Shown: positions 52,473 to 62,981, counted from the first letter of the stretch. The stretch: DNA of 64,000 bases from Thauera propionica (GCF_002245655.1 NZ_NOIH01000003.1:310001-374000); one strand, 5' to 3'. Program-made: numbers and translations. The notes: generated by a model not told the origin, from the sequence alone.

Positions 52473-53936
52473 ATGATGCTGCTCTGGCTTGTCGTCGCCT
52501 ACCTCGTCGTTTCCATCGGCATCGGCCTGTATGCGGCCACCCGCGTACACAACGCGCGTGACTACATCACCGCCGGTCGCAACCTGCCGATGATCGTGGT
52601 GCTGGCCATGGTGTTCGCCACCTGGTTCGGCGCGGAGACCGTGCTCGGCATCTCCGCCACCTTCATCGACGAAGGCTTTCGCGGCCTGATCTCGGACCCG
52701 CTCGGTGCCTCGGTGTGCCTGGTGCTGTTCGGCCTGATCTTCGCGCGCCCGCTGTACCGCATGAACCTGCTGACGCTGGGCGACTTCTTCCGCATGCGTT
52801 ACAACCGCACGACCGAGCTGATCCTGTCGATCTGCATCGTGCTGTCCTACCTCGGCTGGGTGGCAGCCCAGATCACCGCGCTCGGCCTGGTGTTCAACGT
52901 GCTGTCGGCCGACGTGGTGTCGATGAACCAGGGCATGCTGATCGGCGCGGCGGTGGTGCTGGTCTACACCCTGTTCGGCGGCATGTGGTCGGTGGCGATG
53001 ACCACCTTCGTGCAGATGATCGTGATCGTGCTGGGCCTGCTCTACGTGACCAGCCTAGCCGGCGACATGGCGGGCGGCTTCGATGTCGTCGTTTCCAAGG
53101 CGGCAGCGGACGGCAAGCTCGACTGGCTGCCCACGCTCGACATGGTCGACATGATTGCCTGGATCGCCGCCTTCGCCACCATGGCGCTGGGCTCCATCCC
53201 GCAGCAGGACGTGTTCCAGCGCGTCAATTCGTCGAAGAACGAGACGGTCGCGGTGTGGGGCACCACGCTCGGCGGCGTCAGCTATTTCTTCTTCGCCGCC
53301 GTGCCGCTGTTCCTCGCCTACACCGCGACGATCATCGACCCCGACATGGTCGGCAGGCTGATGGAACAGGACTCGCAGCTGATCCTGCCGACGCTGATCC
53401 TGCAGTACATGCCCTTCGCCGCGCAGGTCGTGTTCTTCGGCGCACTGCTGTCGGTGATCATGAGCACCGCGTCGGGCACGCTGCTGGCGCCGTCCGTGAC
53501 GTTCTCCGAGAACGTGCTGCGCGGCTTCTTCCCCCAGATGCGTGACCACCAGTTCCTGTGGGCGACGCGCGTCACCGTCGTGATCTTCACCGTGCTCGTC
53601 ACCTGGTACGCCACCAGCACCGAATCGACCATCCACCAGATGGTCGAGAACGCCTATCGCATCACGCTCGCGGGCGCCTTCGTGCCGCTGGCCGCCGGCC
53701 TGTTCTGGCAGCGCGCCAACAACCTCGGCGCAGCGCTGGCAATCGTCTGCGGGCTGGCGACCTGGATCCTGTTCGAACTCTTCGTCCCCGAGGGCGACAT
53801 CGAGCCGCAGCTCTTCGGCCTGGCAGCAAGCGCCCTCGGCATGCTGGTCGGCGGCCTGTTCGGCCGACCCTCGCACCACCGACCGCACGCCGGTCACCAC
53901 CACGCTGCCGCGGCGACGCATCACACCATGCGCTGA
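52473..53936 (+). CDS. Sodium:solute symporter family protein
   Basis: A 487-residue SSS-family transporter with about thirteen hydrophobic helices, starting MMLLWLVVAYLVVSIGIGLY and showing RNLPMIVVLAMVFATWFGAETVLG early in the fold. The ATG at 52473 (or the next one at 52476) follows GAAGGG. The C-terminal 20 residues are unusually His-rich (about eight His). The substrate is not known. A palindrome with an FNR-like core lies just past its stop. Confidence 0.88.
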   Translation: MMLLWLVVAYLVVSIGIGLYAATRVHNARDYITAGRNLPMIVVLAMVFATWFGAETVLGISATFIDEGFRGLISDPLGASVCLVLFGLIFARPLYRMNLLTLGDFFRMRYNRTTELILSICIVLSYLGWVAAQITALGLVFNVLSADVVSMNQGMLIGAAVVLVYTLFGGMWSVAMTTFVQMIVIVLGLLYVTSLAGDMAGGFDVVVSKAAADGKLDWLPTLDMVDMIAWIAAFATMALGSIPQQDVFQRVNSSKNETVAVWGTTLGGVSYFFFAAVPLFLAYTATIIDPDMVGRLMEQDSQLILPTLILQYMPFAAQVVFFGALLSVIMSTASGTLLAPSVTFSENVLRGFFPQMRDHQFLWATRVTVVIFTVLVTWYATSTESTIHQMVENAYRITLAGAFVPLAAGLFWQRANNLGAALAIVCGLATWILFELFVPEGDIEPQLFGLAASALGMLVGGLFGRPSHHRPHAGHHHAAAATHHTMR

Positions 53937-53958
53937 GCGCACCGGCGTACGGTCCATT

Positions 53959-53990
53959 GCAGGGGCTTTGACGCGAGTCAAAGCCCCTGC
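53959..53990. promoter_or_regulatory. 32-base palindrome with FNR-like box before ubiU
   Basis: Perfectly complementary 14-base arms (53959-53972 and 53977-53990) flank GCGA. The core TTGAC-GCGA-GTCAA (53968-53981) fits the FNR/CRP-family pattern TTGAY-N4-RTCAA. A -10-like TATGGT at 54004-54009 would place the start site about 41 bases from the box centre, the usual class II spacing. This fits oxygen-controlled ubiUVT. The stem could also end the symporter transcript, though no T run follows directly. Confidence 0.62.
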
Positions 53991-54041
53991 GTGCTTTGGG
54001 CACTATGGTTGCGGGGCTTTTTTTGCCCCGACCCTGCCCCC

Positions 54042-55055
54042 ATGAATGCCTCCCCGATCGAGCTCGTCTGCCCCGCCGGCAGCCTGCCGGCCCTGAAGAC
54101 CGCCATCGACCACGGCGCCGACTGCGTCTATCTCGGCTTCAAGGACGCCACCAACGCGCGCAACTTCACCGGTCTCAACTTCGACCCGCCGCAGATGCGC
54201 GAAGGCATCGCCTACGCCCACGCCCGCGGCAAAAAGGTGCTGCTCGCGCTCAACACCTATCCACAGACCGGCAACTGGCCGAGCTGGACGCAGGCCATCG
54301 ACCGCGCCGCCGAGTTCGGCCTGGACGCGCTCATCCTCGCCGACCCCGGCCTGATGGCCTACGCGGCCAAGACGCACCCGCAACTGCGACTGCACCTGTC
54401 GGTGCAAGGCTCGGCGACGAGCTACGAGGCGATCAACTGGTACCACGAGCACTTCGGCATCCAGCGCGCGGTGCTGCCACGCGTGCTGTCGATGGCGCAG
54501 GTCGAGAGCGTGGTCGCCAACACGCCGGTCGAGATCGAGGTCTTCGGCTTCGGAGGGCTGTGCGTGATGGTCGAGGGCCGCTGCGCGCTGTCGGCCTACG
54601 CCACCGGCGAGTCGCCCAACTGCAACGGCGCCTGCTCGCCGGGCAAGCACGTGCGCTGGGAAGACACGCCGCGCGGCATGGAGACGCGCCTCAACGGCAT
54701 CCTCATCGACCGTTTCGCCGAGGGCGAGCGCGCCGGCTACCCGACGCTGTGCAAGGGCCGTTTCGAAGTCAACGACGAGACGTACTACGCGCTCGAGGAG
54801 CCGACCAGCCTCAACACCCTCGAGCTGCTGCCCGAGCTCGCCCGCATCGGCATCCGCGCGATCAAGATCGAAGGCCGCCAGCGCAGCCCCGCCTACGTCG
54901 CCCAGGTCACCAAGGTATGGCGCGCCGCGCTCGACAAGCTGAAGGCGGGCGGCGCCGAAGGCTTCAGCGTGCTGCCAGCGTGGATGGCCGAGCTCAACAA
55001 GGTCTCCGAAGGCCAGAGCCACACGCTGGGCGCCTACTACCGCCCGTGGAAGTGA
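54042..55055 (+). CDS. ubiU: Oxygen-independent ubiquinone hydroxylation protein UbiU (U32 family)
   Basis: Works with UbiV in the oxygen-independent hydroxylation steps of ubiquinone synthesis. The 337-residue peptidase-U32-like protein has the four Cys that bind a 4Fe-4S cluster: Cys174, Cys181, Cys198 and Cys237, with the same spacing as in E. coli UbiU. The N-terminal ELVCPAGSLPALKTAIDHGAD is typical. It heads the ubiUVT cluster, so the organism should make quinone without oxygen, as a denitrifier would. Confidence 0.94.
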   Translation: MNASPIELVCPAGSLPALKTAIDHGADCVYLGFKDATNARNFTGLNFDPPQMREGIAYAHARGKKVLLALNTYPQTGNWPSWTQAIDRAAEFGLDALILADPGLMAYAAKTHPQLRLHLSVQGSATSYEAINWYHEHFGIQRAVLPRVLSMAQVESVVANTPVEIEVFGFGGLCVMVEGRCALSAYATGESPNCNGACSPGKHVRWEDTPRGMETRLNGILIDRFAEGERAGYPTLCKGRFEVNDETYYALEEPTSLNTLELLPELARIGIRAIKIEGRQRSPAYVAQVTKVWRAALDKLKAGGAEGFSVLPAWMAELNKVSEGQSHTLGAYYRPWK

Positions 55056-55109
55056 GCGTCGCGCAAGCCGCCTCACCCCGCATCACCCGAACGAACTGAG
55101 ATCCGCCCG

Positions 55110-56021
55110 ATGAAACTCGCCCTCGGCCCCCTGCTCTATTACTGGCCGCACCAGAGCGTGCTCGACTTCTACGCCGACATGGCCGAAGCGCCGGTCGACA
55201 GCATCTATCTCGGCGAGACCGTGTGCTCCCGCCGCCACGAACTGCGCCTGGACGACTGGCTCGAGGTCGGCAAGGTGCTCACCGCCGCCGGCAAGGAAGT
55301 GGTGATGAGCACGCAAGGCCTGATCGAATCCGAATCCGACCTCAAGGTGCTGCGCCGCATCGTGCGCCAGTGCGCCGAAGGCGATCCGGGTTTCCGCGTC
55401 GAGGCCAACGACATGGGTGCGGTGCGCCTGCTGACCGAAGCCGGCATCAGGAACTGGATCGCCGGCCCGACGCTGAACATCTTCAACCCGGCGACGCTGC
55501 AACTGATGATCGATTCCGGCGCCACGCGCTGGGCGGTCGCCCCCGAGATGTCGGGCGCTGCGCTGGCCGAAGTCCGCGCCGCGATCGCAGCACCGGTCGA
55601 GACCGAAGTCTTCGCCTATGGCCGCCTGCCGCTGGCGCACTCGGCGCGCTGCTTCACCGCCCGCCACTTCAACCTGCAGAAGGACACCTGCGAGTTCCGC
55701 TGCCTGTCGCTGATGGACGGCATCACGCTGCGCACCCGCGAAGGCGAGCCCTTCCTGACCCTGAACGGCGTGCAGACCCAGTCGGCGCGCGTGCATAACC
55801 TGCTCGGCGACCTGGCGGCCGTGCAAGGCAGCGCCGAGGTGTTGCGCATCAGCCCGCAGGGCGCGAACACCCGCGCCATCGCGGAGCTTTTCCGCGCTGC
55901 ACTCGATGGCGCCCGCACACCGGCCGACGCCCTCGCCGCCAGTCGCGCATTGATGGTCGAGGCGCCGTGCAACGGCTTCTGGCACGGCCGCGCCGGCGTC
56001 GAACAATACGTCGCGGCCTGA
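55110..56021 (+). CDS. ubiV: Oxygen-independent ubiquinone hydroxylation protein UbiV (U32 family)
   Basis: The partner of UbiU; a 303-residue U32-family protein beginning [20 protein letters not shown]. Its four cluster Cys are Cys39, Cys181, Cys194 and Cys198, matching E. coli UbiV. It lies 54 bases after ubiU and 87 bases before ubiT on the same strand. Confidence 0.94.
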   Translation: MKLALGPLLYYWPHQSVLDFYADMAEAPVDSIYLGETVCSRRHELRLDDWLEVGKVLTAAGKEVVMSTQGLIESESDLKVLRRIVRQCAEGDPGFRVEANDMGAVRLLTEAGIRNWIAGPTLNIFNPATLQLMIDSGATRWAVAPEMSGAALAEVRAAIAAPVETEVFAYGRLPLAHSARCFTARHFNLQKDTCEFRCLSLMDGITLRTREGEPFLTLNGVQTQSARVHNLLGDLAAVQGSAEVLRISPQGANTRAIAELFRAALDGARTPADALAASRALMVEAPCNGFWHGRAGVEQYVAA

Positions 56022-56108
56022 CATGGCGGCGACGGCCCTCCCCAGCCAACCGACTTGCCCGCCACGCCCGCTTTCGTCCCCCGCCCGCCTCGCCTCCGGA
56101 GACCGAAC

Positions 56109-56645
56109 ATGCCAGCCCTTCCCGCCCTGCCCCGCCTCCCGCTGCCGACTGAACTGCTGCCCGGCAGCCTGCGCCAGCGCATCAGCGAACGCCTGGAGAA
56201 CCTTCGCATTCCCGACTTCACCGTGCCGGCTCCGGTGGCGAAGCTGGTGTCGCGCCTGCCGCAGCAGCCCCCCACGCACGCGCTGACGTTGGCACTGAAC
56301 CTTGCGCTCGATCGCATCCTGCCGCGCGACACGCTTGCGCCGCTCACCGGCCATCACCTGCAGATGCGCGTGCTCGATGCCGGCCTCACGCTCGACTTCA
56401 CCCTCACGGGCAAGGGCTTCCGCCGCGCCACGCCGGTGGCGGACAGAAAACCGGACCTGATCATCTCCGCCACCACCCGCGACTTCATGGCGCTGGCGCT
56501 GCGCGAGGAGGACCCCGACACGCTGTTCTTCAGCCGCCGCCTGCGCATGGAGGGCGACACCGACCTCGGCCTGCTGGTCAAGAACACGCTCGACGCGGTC
56601 GACTGGGACGCCCTCAAGGCACGCATCGCCGGCCGTCGCGCCTGA
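56109..56645 (+). CDS. ubiT: SCP2-domain lipid-binding protein UbiT
   Basis: A 178-residue protein with a sterol-carrier-protein 2 fold (about 45-175, with LALNLALDRILPRD and ALREEDPDTLFFSRRL), thought to hold hydrophobic ubiquinone precursors for the UbiUV step. The ATG at 56109 follows CGGAGA; a TTG further upstream is not preferred. It completes the ubiUVT cluster. The 183-base gap after it shows only a small imperfect stem (56694-56715). Confidence 0.88.
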   Translation: MPALPALPRLPLPTELLPGSLRQRISERLENLRIPDFTVPAPVAKLVSRLPQQPPTHALTLALNLALDRILPRDTLAPLTGHHLQMRVLDAGLTLDFTLTGKGFRRATPVADRKPDLIISATTRDFMALALREEDPDTLFFSRRLRMEGDTDLGLLVKNTLDAVDWDALKARIAGRRA

Positions 56646-56828
56646 GCGCTGCGCCCCCTGCACGACCCGCCGCAGCCGCCCATCCCCCAGCCCTGTGCGT
56701 CCGGCAGGACGTACAGAGCCTGACTGCCGGCACGCGAACCCTGCGCAACCCCAGCGCCTCATCTGCGTTAAGCTTGCACCCCCTCGATGCAGCGCCAGCC
56801 CCCGACGCAGTGCTGGCCCCGACGTGCA

Positions 56829-57788
56829 ATGCCTTCCGAATTCGACCTGATCCGGCGCCATTTCACCCGGTCCCCGCAGCATACGGACCTCGCGGTCGGT
56901 GACGATGCCGCGCTGCTGCGCCCGCGTGCCGGCGTGCAGCTGGCAGTCTCGACCGACATGCTGGTCAGCGGCACCCACTTCTTCGCCGACACCGACCCCG
57001 AGGACCTCGGCTGGAAGACCCTCGCGGTCAACGTCTCCGACCTGGCCGCGATGGGGGCCGAGCCGCGCTGGGCCTTCCTCGCGCTTGCCCTGCCGGCGGC
57101 CGACGACCCCTGGATCGCGGCCTTCGCGCGCGGCCTGTTCGCCTGCGCCGACGCCTTCGGCGTGGACCTCGCAGGCGGCGACACCACCCGCGGCCCGCTG
57201 AACCTCTCGGTCACCATCGTCGGCGAAGTCCCCGCGGGACAAGCAATCACCCGCACCGGCGCCCGCGCCGGAAACGAACTGTGGATCTCGGGCCAACCCG
57301 GGCTGGCCGCGCTGGGACTGGCCGCGCTGCACGGTGAGGTCGCGCTGGATGCAGCCGGGCGCGCCCGCTGCGTGGACGCACTGCAGCGTCCGCAACCGCG
57401 CGTCGAACTTGGCCTGCAACTGCGGGGCATCGCGACGGCGATGCTCGACGTGTCCGACGGACTGCTCGGCGACCTCGCCCATATCCTGGAAGCGTCCGCG
57501 GTTGGCGCCATTGTCGATGCCGCCGCCCTGCCGCTCGACGCGCTGCGTGCGACCGGCGCCAATGCGGCCATCGCCAGACGCTGCCTGCTGTCGGGCGGCG
57601 ATGACTACGAGCTCCTGTTTGCCGCACCTGCGAGCGCACGCCCCGCGCTGACCGAGCTTTCCACCAGCCTTGGTCTGCCACTGCACCGCATCGGCCAGAT
57701 CACCGGACAGGCTGGCGTCTGCCTGCTGCGCGAACCCGACGGCACACTGGCACCCGCCGGCGCATCGGGCTACGATCATTTCGCCTGA
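56829..57788 (+). CDS. thiL: Thiamine-monophosphate kinase
   Basis: Phosphorylates thiamine monophosphate to the active cofactor thiamine diphosphate. The 319-residue AIR-synthase-fold protein starts SEFDLIRRHF and has GDDAALL, VSTDMLVSGTHF and AVNVSDLAAMGAEP for nucleotide and metal binding, and MLDVSDGLLGDL and SGGDDYELLF later. It is followed by pgpA, the common order in proteobacteria. Confidence 0.95.
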   Translation: MPSEFDLIRRHFTRSPQHTDLAVGDDAALLRPRAGVQLAVSTDMLVSGTHFFADTDPEDLGWKTLAVNVSDLAAMGAEPRWAFLALALPAADDPWIAAFARGLFACADAFGVDLAGGDTTRGPLNLSVTIVGEVPAGQAITRTGARAGNELWISGQPGLAALGLAALHGEVALDAAGRARCVDALQRPQPRVELGLQLRGIATAMLDVSDGLLGDLAHILEASAVGAIVDAAALPLDALRATGANAAIARRCLLSGGDDYELLFAAPASARPALTELSTSLGLPLHRIGQITGQAGVCLLREPDGTLAPAGASGYDHFA

Positions 57789-57846
57789 GCGCGTCCGCGC
57801 AAGCGGCCACGCCCTCATGCCCCGCAACACCGACCAGGACCCCCTC

Positions 57847-58329
57847 ATGCGCCCCACCCCGCGCCTGCTGTTGAGCCACCCGACCCACTTCATCTCCCTC
57901 GGCTTCGGCGCCGGACTGTCACCGTGGGCACCAGGCACGGTCGGCACGCTGCTGGCCTGGGCGCTGTACCCGCTGATCCGCACCCCGCTGTCGGAGTTCG
58001 TCTTCCTCGCCCTGCTCGCCAGCCTGTTCATCGCCGGCGTGATCGCCGCCGAACGCACCGGACAGGCGCTGGGCGTCCCGGACCATGGCGGCATCGTATG
58101 GGACGAGATGGTCGCCACCTGGCTGGTGCTGGTGTTTGCGCCCAAGACGCTGCTGTGGCAAGCCGCCGCGGTCGCGCTGTTCCGCTTCTTCGACATCGTC
58201 AAGCCGCCGCCGGTGCGCTGGGCGGACCGCAGCTTCAAGGGCGGCTTCGGCGTGATGTTCGACGACCTCGTCGCAGCCGGCTACACCCTGCTGGCGCTGG
58301 CGGCGCTGGTCGCGCTGTTCGGCGCCTGA
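57847..58329 (+). CDS. pgpA: Phosphatidylglycerophosphatase A
   Basis: Removes the phosphate from phosphatidylglycerophosphate to give phosphatidylglycerol in the inner membrane. The 160-residue protein shows HFISLGFGAGLSPWAPGT and VWDEMVATW with the acidic catalytic residues, plus DIVKPPPVRW, between hydrophobic helices. The ATG at 57847 is chosen for the AGGA seven bases upstream; an ATG at 57817 would add ten residues. It lies between thiL and pncC. Confidence 0.92.
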   Translation: MRPTPRLLLSHPTHFISLGFGAGLSPWAPGTVGTLLAWALYPLIRTPLSEFVFLALLASLFIAGVIAAERTGQALGVPDHGGIVWDEMVATWLVLVFAPKTLLWQAAAVALFRFFDIVKPPPVRWADRSFKGGFGVMFDDLVAAGYTLLALAALVALFGA

Positions 58330-58348
58330 TCGGGCAGGGAACGGGGAA

Positions 58349-58834
58349 ATGGACGCCGAACTCGACGCGCTCTCGGTCGCGGTGGGCAACGCGCTGGCCG
58401 CGCGCGGCTGGATGCTGGCCACTGCGGAATCCTGCACCGGCGGCTGGATCGCACAGCTCGTCACCGCCACCAGCGGGAGCTCGGCCTGGTTCGACCGCGG
58501 CTTCGTGACCTACTCGAATGCGGCCAAGACGGACATGCTCGGCGTCTCTCCTCAAACCCTCGCCCGCCACGGCGCGGTGAGCGAAGCCACAGTGGTCGAG
58601 ATGGCCGAGGGCGCGCTGACGCGCAGCAGGGCGGACCTGGCGGTTGCGGTGTCGGGCGTTGCCGGTCCGACCGGCGGCACGCCGCAGAAACCGGTCGGCA
58701 TGGTGTGCGTAGCCTGGGCGCAACGCGAAGCACCGACCCTTGTCCGCACGCTCCAGCTGGCGGGGGATCGCACGGCCGTGCGTCGTCAGACCGTGATCCA
58801 CGCGCTCGGCGAAGTGATCGCACTTGCTCGCTGA
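58349..58834 (+). CDS. pncC: Nicotinamide-nucleotide amidohydrolase (CinA C-terminal family)
   Basis: A 161-residue stand-alone CinA C-terminal domain that converts nicotinamide mononucleotide to nicotinate mononucleotide in the pyridine nucleotide cycle. Key segments are LATAESCTGGWIA near the start, VTYSNAAKTDMLGV, AVSGVAGPTGGTPQKPVG. The N-terminal CinA pyrophosphatase domain is absent, as in most proteobacterial PncC. It precedes recA, separated by a LexA-controlled promoter. Confidence 0.93.
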   Translation: MDAELDALSVAVGNALAARGWMLATAESCTGGWIAQLVTATSGSSAWFDRGFVTYSNAAKTDMLGVSPQTLARHGAVSEATVVEMAEGALTRSRADLAVAVSGVAGPTGGTPQKPVGMVCVAWAQREAPTLVRTLQLAGDRTAVRRQTVIHALGEVIALAR

Positions 58835-58862
58835 CGCGGCTGGCGGGCGCCGGCTCGCGGCA

Positions 58863-58891
58863 TTGCTGTATTCATTTACAGGTCTTACACT
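58863..58891 (+). promoter_or_regulatory. recA promoter with LexA (SOS) box
   Basis: CTGT-ATTCATTT-ACAG (58866-58881) matches the LexA consensus CTGT-N8-ACAG exactly. It overlaps a promoter with -35 TTGCTG (58863-58868), a 17-base spacer and -10 TACACT (58886-58891). LexA bound here would block RNA polymerase until DNA damage. Confidence 0.88.
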
Positions 58892-58967
58892 GTCGCCGTC
58901 AGAGATGCCCGACAGCATCACAGCAAGCTCTGTGCCATAATTCGCCAATCACTCAGGAACGACTTTC

Positions 58968-60002
<1,035 letters not shown>

Positions 60003-60013
60003 CCGCCGGAACC

Positions 60014-60463
60014 ATGGCCGAGCCCAGCCTGCGCGAGCGCGCCCTTCGCCACCTCGCCCGCCGCGATCACTCGCGCGCCGAGCTGGCGCGCAAGCTCGCC
60101 GCGCATGGCGAAGCCGACGAGATCGAGGCCGTCATCGCGCGCATGAGCGAACTCGGGCTGCAGTCCGACAGCCGTTTCGCGGAAGCCTTCGTGCGCGGCA
60201 AGGCCGCGCGCTTCGGCGCGAGCCGGCTGCGCAACGAGCTGGCCCGTCGCGGCATCGAGCGCGAGTTGATCGACGAGGCCATCGCCGGCGAATGCACCGA
60301 GTCCGAGGTGGAGCGTGCCCGCAGTGTGCTGCACGGCCGCTTCCGCGAGGCACCTGCCGATGCCCGCGAGTGGGCCCGACAGGCGCGCTTCCTGCAAACC
60401 CGCGGCTTTGCGCCCGATCTGATCCGCAAGCTGCTGAAAGAGCCCTACGATGAGTCTGCTTAA
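60014..60463 (+). CDS. recX: Regulatory protein RecX
   Basis: A 149-residue three-helix-repeat protein that limits RecA filament growth. Features are [23 protein letters not shown], the [28 protein letters not shown] repeat region and [11 protein letters not shown] at the end. It sits directly after recA and overlaps the start of lptB by 14 bases. Confidence 0.93.
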   Translation: MAEPSLRERALRHLARRDHSRAELARKLAAHGEADEIEAVIARMSELGLQSDSRFAEAFVRGKAARFGASRLRNELARRGIERELIDEAIAGECTESEVERARSVLHGRFREAPADAREWARQARFLQTRGFAPDLIRKLLKEPYDESA

Positions 60464-61172
60464 GGTCGCCGGTCTGCAGAAGCGCTACAAGGCGCGCACG
60501 GTGGTGCACGACGTCGGCTTCGAGGTCGGCTCGGGCGAGGTCGTCGGCCTGCTCGGCCCCAACGGAGCGGGCAAGACCACCTGCTTCTACATGATCGTCG
60601 GCCTGGTGCGTGCCGACGGCGGCCAGATCGGGCTCGACGGCAAGGACCTCACCCACCTGCCGATCCACGCCCGCGCCCGCCTCGGGCTGTCCTACCTGCC
60701 GCAGGAAATGAGCGTATTCCGCAAGCTCACCGTGGCCGAGAATATCCGCGCGGTGCTCGAACTGCAGGGCCTGGAGCCGCGCCGCATCGACGAACGCCTA
60801 CAGGAACTGCTCGAGGAGCTGGGCATAACCCACCTGCGCGATAACACCGCGATTTCGCTGTCGGGCGGCGAACGCCGCCGCTGCGAGATCGCCCGCGCGC
60901 TCGCCACCGACCCGCGCCTTATCCTGCTCGACGAACCCTTCGCCGGCGTCGATCCGATCGCGGTCATCGACATCCAGAAGATCATCCGCTTCCTCAAGGA
61001 ACGCGGCATCGGTGTGCTCATCACCGACCACAACGTGCGCGAGACACTCGGCATTTGCGATCGCGCCTATATCATCAGCGAAGGTCGTGTGCTCGCCAGC
61101 GGCCAGCCGGACGAAATCATCGCTAACGAGAAGGTGCGCCAGGTCTACCTCGGCGAACATTTCCGCCTCTAG
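60450..61172 (+). CDS. lptB: LPS export ABC transporter ATP-binding protein LptB
   Basis: The 240-residue ATPase that powers lipopolysaccharide extraction from the inner membrane with LptF and LptG. Walker A is GPNGAGKTT, the signature is SLSGGERRR and Walker B is [13 protein letters not shown], followed by the switch His in ITDHNVRET. lptA and lptC are not in the window upstream, where recX stands instead. rpoN follows at seven bases, the usual neighbour. Confidence 0.95.
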   Translation: MSLLKVAGLQKRYKARTVVHDVGFEVGSGEVVGLLGPNGAGKTTCFYMIVGLVRADGGQIGLDGKDLTHLPIHARARLGLSYLPQEMSVFRKLTVAENIRAVLELQGLEPRRIDERLQELLEELGITHLRDNTAISLSGGERRRCEIARALATDPRLILLDEPFAGVDPIAVIDIQKIIRFLKERGIGVLITDHNVRETLGICDRAYIISEGRVLASGQPDEIIANEKVRQVYLGEHFRL

Positions 61173-61179
61173 TGCCCGC

Positions 61180-62640
61180 ATGAAGCCCAGTCTCCAGCTC
61201 AAGCTCTCGCAGCACCTTACGCTGACGCCGCAGCTGCAGCAGTCGATCAAGCTGCTGCAGCTGTCCACGCTCGAGCTGAACCAGGAGATCGAACGCTTCC
61301 TGCTCGAGAATCCGATGCTCGAGCGCGAGGAGATCGACGATTTCGTGCCGCAGCCCGGTCTCGCCACCAGCACGCCGCCCGCCGAGCGTGAGCGGGAGCG
61401 CGAACGCGAGAGCAGCGCCGAGGCTGCCGGCGACGGGGAAGCCGGCAAGGGCGCCGAGCGCGAGGACAACGAGGAAGGCATCGACTGGTCCAACGTCGGC
61501 AGCGGCACCCAGGCCAAGCGCGACGATGACGACGACACCGACTTCCAGGAGTTCCAGGCGGCCGAACTGTCGCTGCGCGACCACCTCGACCAGCAGGTGG
61601 CGCTGTCGCCGCTGTCCGACCGCGACCGCGCGCTGGTGCGCTTCATCATCGAGGCGCTGGACGACGACGGCTACCTGCACCAGCCGCTCGAGGAACTGCT
61701 CGAGCTGCTGCCGCCCGAGCTCGACATCGATCTCGACGAGCTGTCGATCGCGCTGCGTCACGTGCAGCACCTCGACCCCGCCGGCATCGGCGCACGCAGT
61801 CCGCAGGAATGCCTGTCGCTGCAACTGCGCGCAATGCCCGAAACGCCGACGCAGATGCTGGCCCTCGAGATTGTCGACCGTCACCTCGAACTGCTCGCCG
61901 AGCGCAACTTCGCCCGCCTCAAGAAACACACCGGATGCGACGACGACCAGTTGCGCGCCGCCCACGCCCTGATCTGCAGCCTCGACCCGCACCCCGGATC
62001 GCGCCACTCGGCCTCCGAAACGCGCTACGTGTTGCCGGACGTCATCGTGCGCAAGATCCGCGGCCGGTGGACCGTCAGCCTCAACCAGGACGCGATGCCA
62101 CGCCTGCGCGTGAATCGCCTGTACGCCAGCCTGCTGCAACAGAACCGCGGCCAGGGCGGCGGACTCACCGGTCAGCTGCAGGAAGCACGCTGGCTGATCA
62201 AGAACGTCCAGCAGCGTTTTGACACCATCCTGCGGGTCTCCCAGGCCATCGTTGACCAGCAGCGGCAGTTCTTCGATCATGGAGACGTGGCGATGCGGCC
62301 ACTCACTCTCCGGGAGATCGCAGACCAGCTCGAGCTGCACGAATCCACCGTTTCGCGCGTGACAACACAGAAATACATGGCAACGCCGCGCGGTGTGTTC
62401 GAACTCAAGTATTTCTTCGGCAGTCACGTCTCCACCGACACCGGCGGAGCGGCCTCTTCCACGGCGATTCGTGCGCTGATTCGCCAACTGGTAGACGCCG
62501 AGGACAGCAAGAAGCCGCTGTCCGACGCAAGGATTGCAGAAGTTTTGGGCCAGCAGGGTATCGTGGTCGCACGGCGCACCATCGCGAAGTACCGCGAATC
62601 ACTGAATATCCCGCCGGTCAGTCTGCGCAAATCGATCTGA
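61180..62640 (+). CDS. rpoN: RNA polymerase sigma-54 factor
   Basis: A 486-residue sigma-54. The Gln/Leu-rich activator-contact region is at the N-terminus (LSQHLTLTPQLQQSIKLLQL), then an acidic region II (about 60-120) and core-binding domain, the helix-turn-helix (LREIADQLELHESTVSRVT), and the RpoN box ARRTIAKYRE near the end. The ATG at 61180 is the family start; a longer frame lies inside lptB. It serves nitrogen, aromatic and motility genes in such bacteria. Confidence 0.97.
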   Translation: MKPSLQLKLSQHLTLTPQLQQSIKLLQLSTLELNQEIERFLLENPMLEREEIDDFVPQPGLATSTPPAERERERERESSAEAAGDGEAGKGAEREDNEEGIDWSNVGSGTQAKRDDDDDTDFQEFQAAELSLRDHLDQQVALSPLSDRDRALVRFIIEALDDDGYLHQPLEELLELLPPELDIDLDELSIALRHVQHLDPAGIGARSPQECLSLQLRAMPETPTQMLALEIVDRHLELLAERNFARLKKHTGCDDDQLRAAHALICSLDPHPGSRHSASETRYVLPDVIVRKIRGRWTVSLNQDAMPRLRVNRLYASLLQQNRGQGGGLTGQLQEARWLIKNVQQRFDTILRVSQAIVDQQRQFFDHGDVAMRPLTLREIADQLELHESTVSRVTTQKYMATPRGVFELKYFFGSHVSTDTGGAASSTAIRALIRQLVDAEDSKKPLSDARIAEVLGQQGIVVARRTIAKYRESLNIPPVSLRKSI

Positions 62641-62657
62641 CAACAACAGGAGTTACC

Positions 62658-62981
62658 ATGAATCTCAACATCACCGGGCGCCACGTCGAAGTCACCCCGG
62701 CTATCCGTGACTACGTGAGCACCAAGCTCGACCGCGTCATTCGCCACTTCGACAACGTCACCAGCGTGGCGGTGATCCTTTCCGTCGAAAAGCTGAAGCA
62801 GAAGGCCGAAGTCACTCTGCACGTGCGCGGCAAGGACCTCTTCGTCGAGAGCGACGACGCCGACCTGTATGCCGCCATCGACTCGATGGCCGACAAGCTT
62901 GACCGCCAGGTCCAGAAGTACAAGCAGAAGATGGCGGACCACAACCACGAAGCCCTGAAGCACCAGGAGCCCGAGGCCTGA
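62658..62981 (+). CDS. hpf: Ribosome hibernation-promoting factor, short form
   Basis: A 107-residue protein of the RaiA/Hpf family that binds the 30S decoding region and inactivates ribosomes in resting cells. It shows NITGRHVEVTPAIRDYVSTKL at the start and RGKDLFVESDDADLYAAID. Only the N-terminal domain is present, as in the short forms of beta- and gammaproteobacteria. It follows rpoN by 17 bases with AGGAG in between. Confidence 0.95.
   Translation: MNLNITGRHVEVTPAIRDYVSTKLDRVIRHFDNVTSVAVILSVEKLKQKAEVTLHVRGKDLFVESDDADLYAAIDSMADKLDRQVQKYKQKMADHNHEALKHQEPEA

Noticed and set aside
56694-56715. Small stem with one mismatch between ubiT and thiL
   Set aside because: Nine pairs with a mismatch and no T run in GC-rich DNA is close to chance expectation.
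55083-58238. Minus-strand open frame of about 1051 codons opposite ubiV, ubiT, thiL and pgpA
   Set aside because: It runs against four clearly conserved genes. The translation has no recognisable domain and reflects high GC only.
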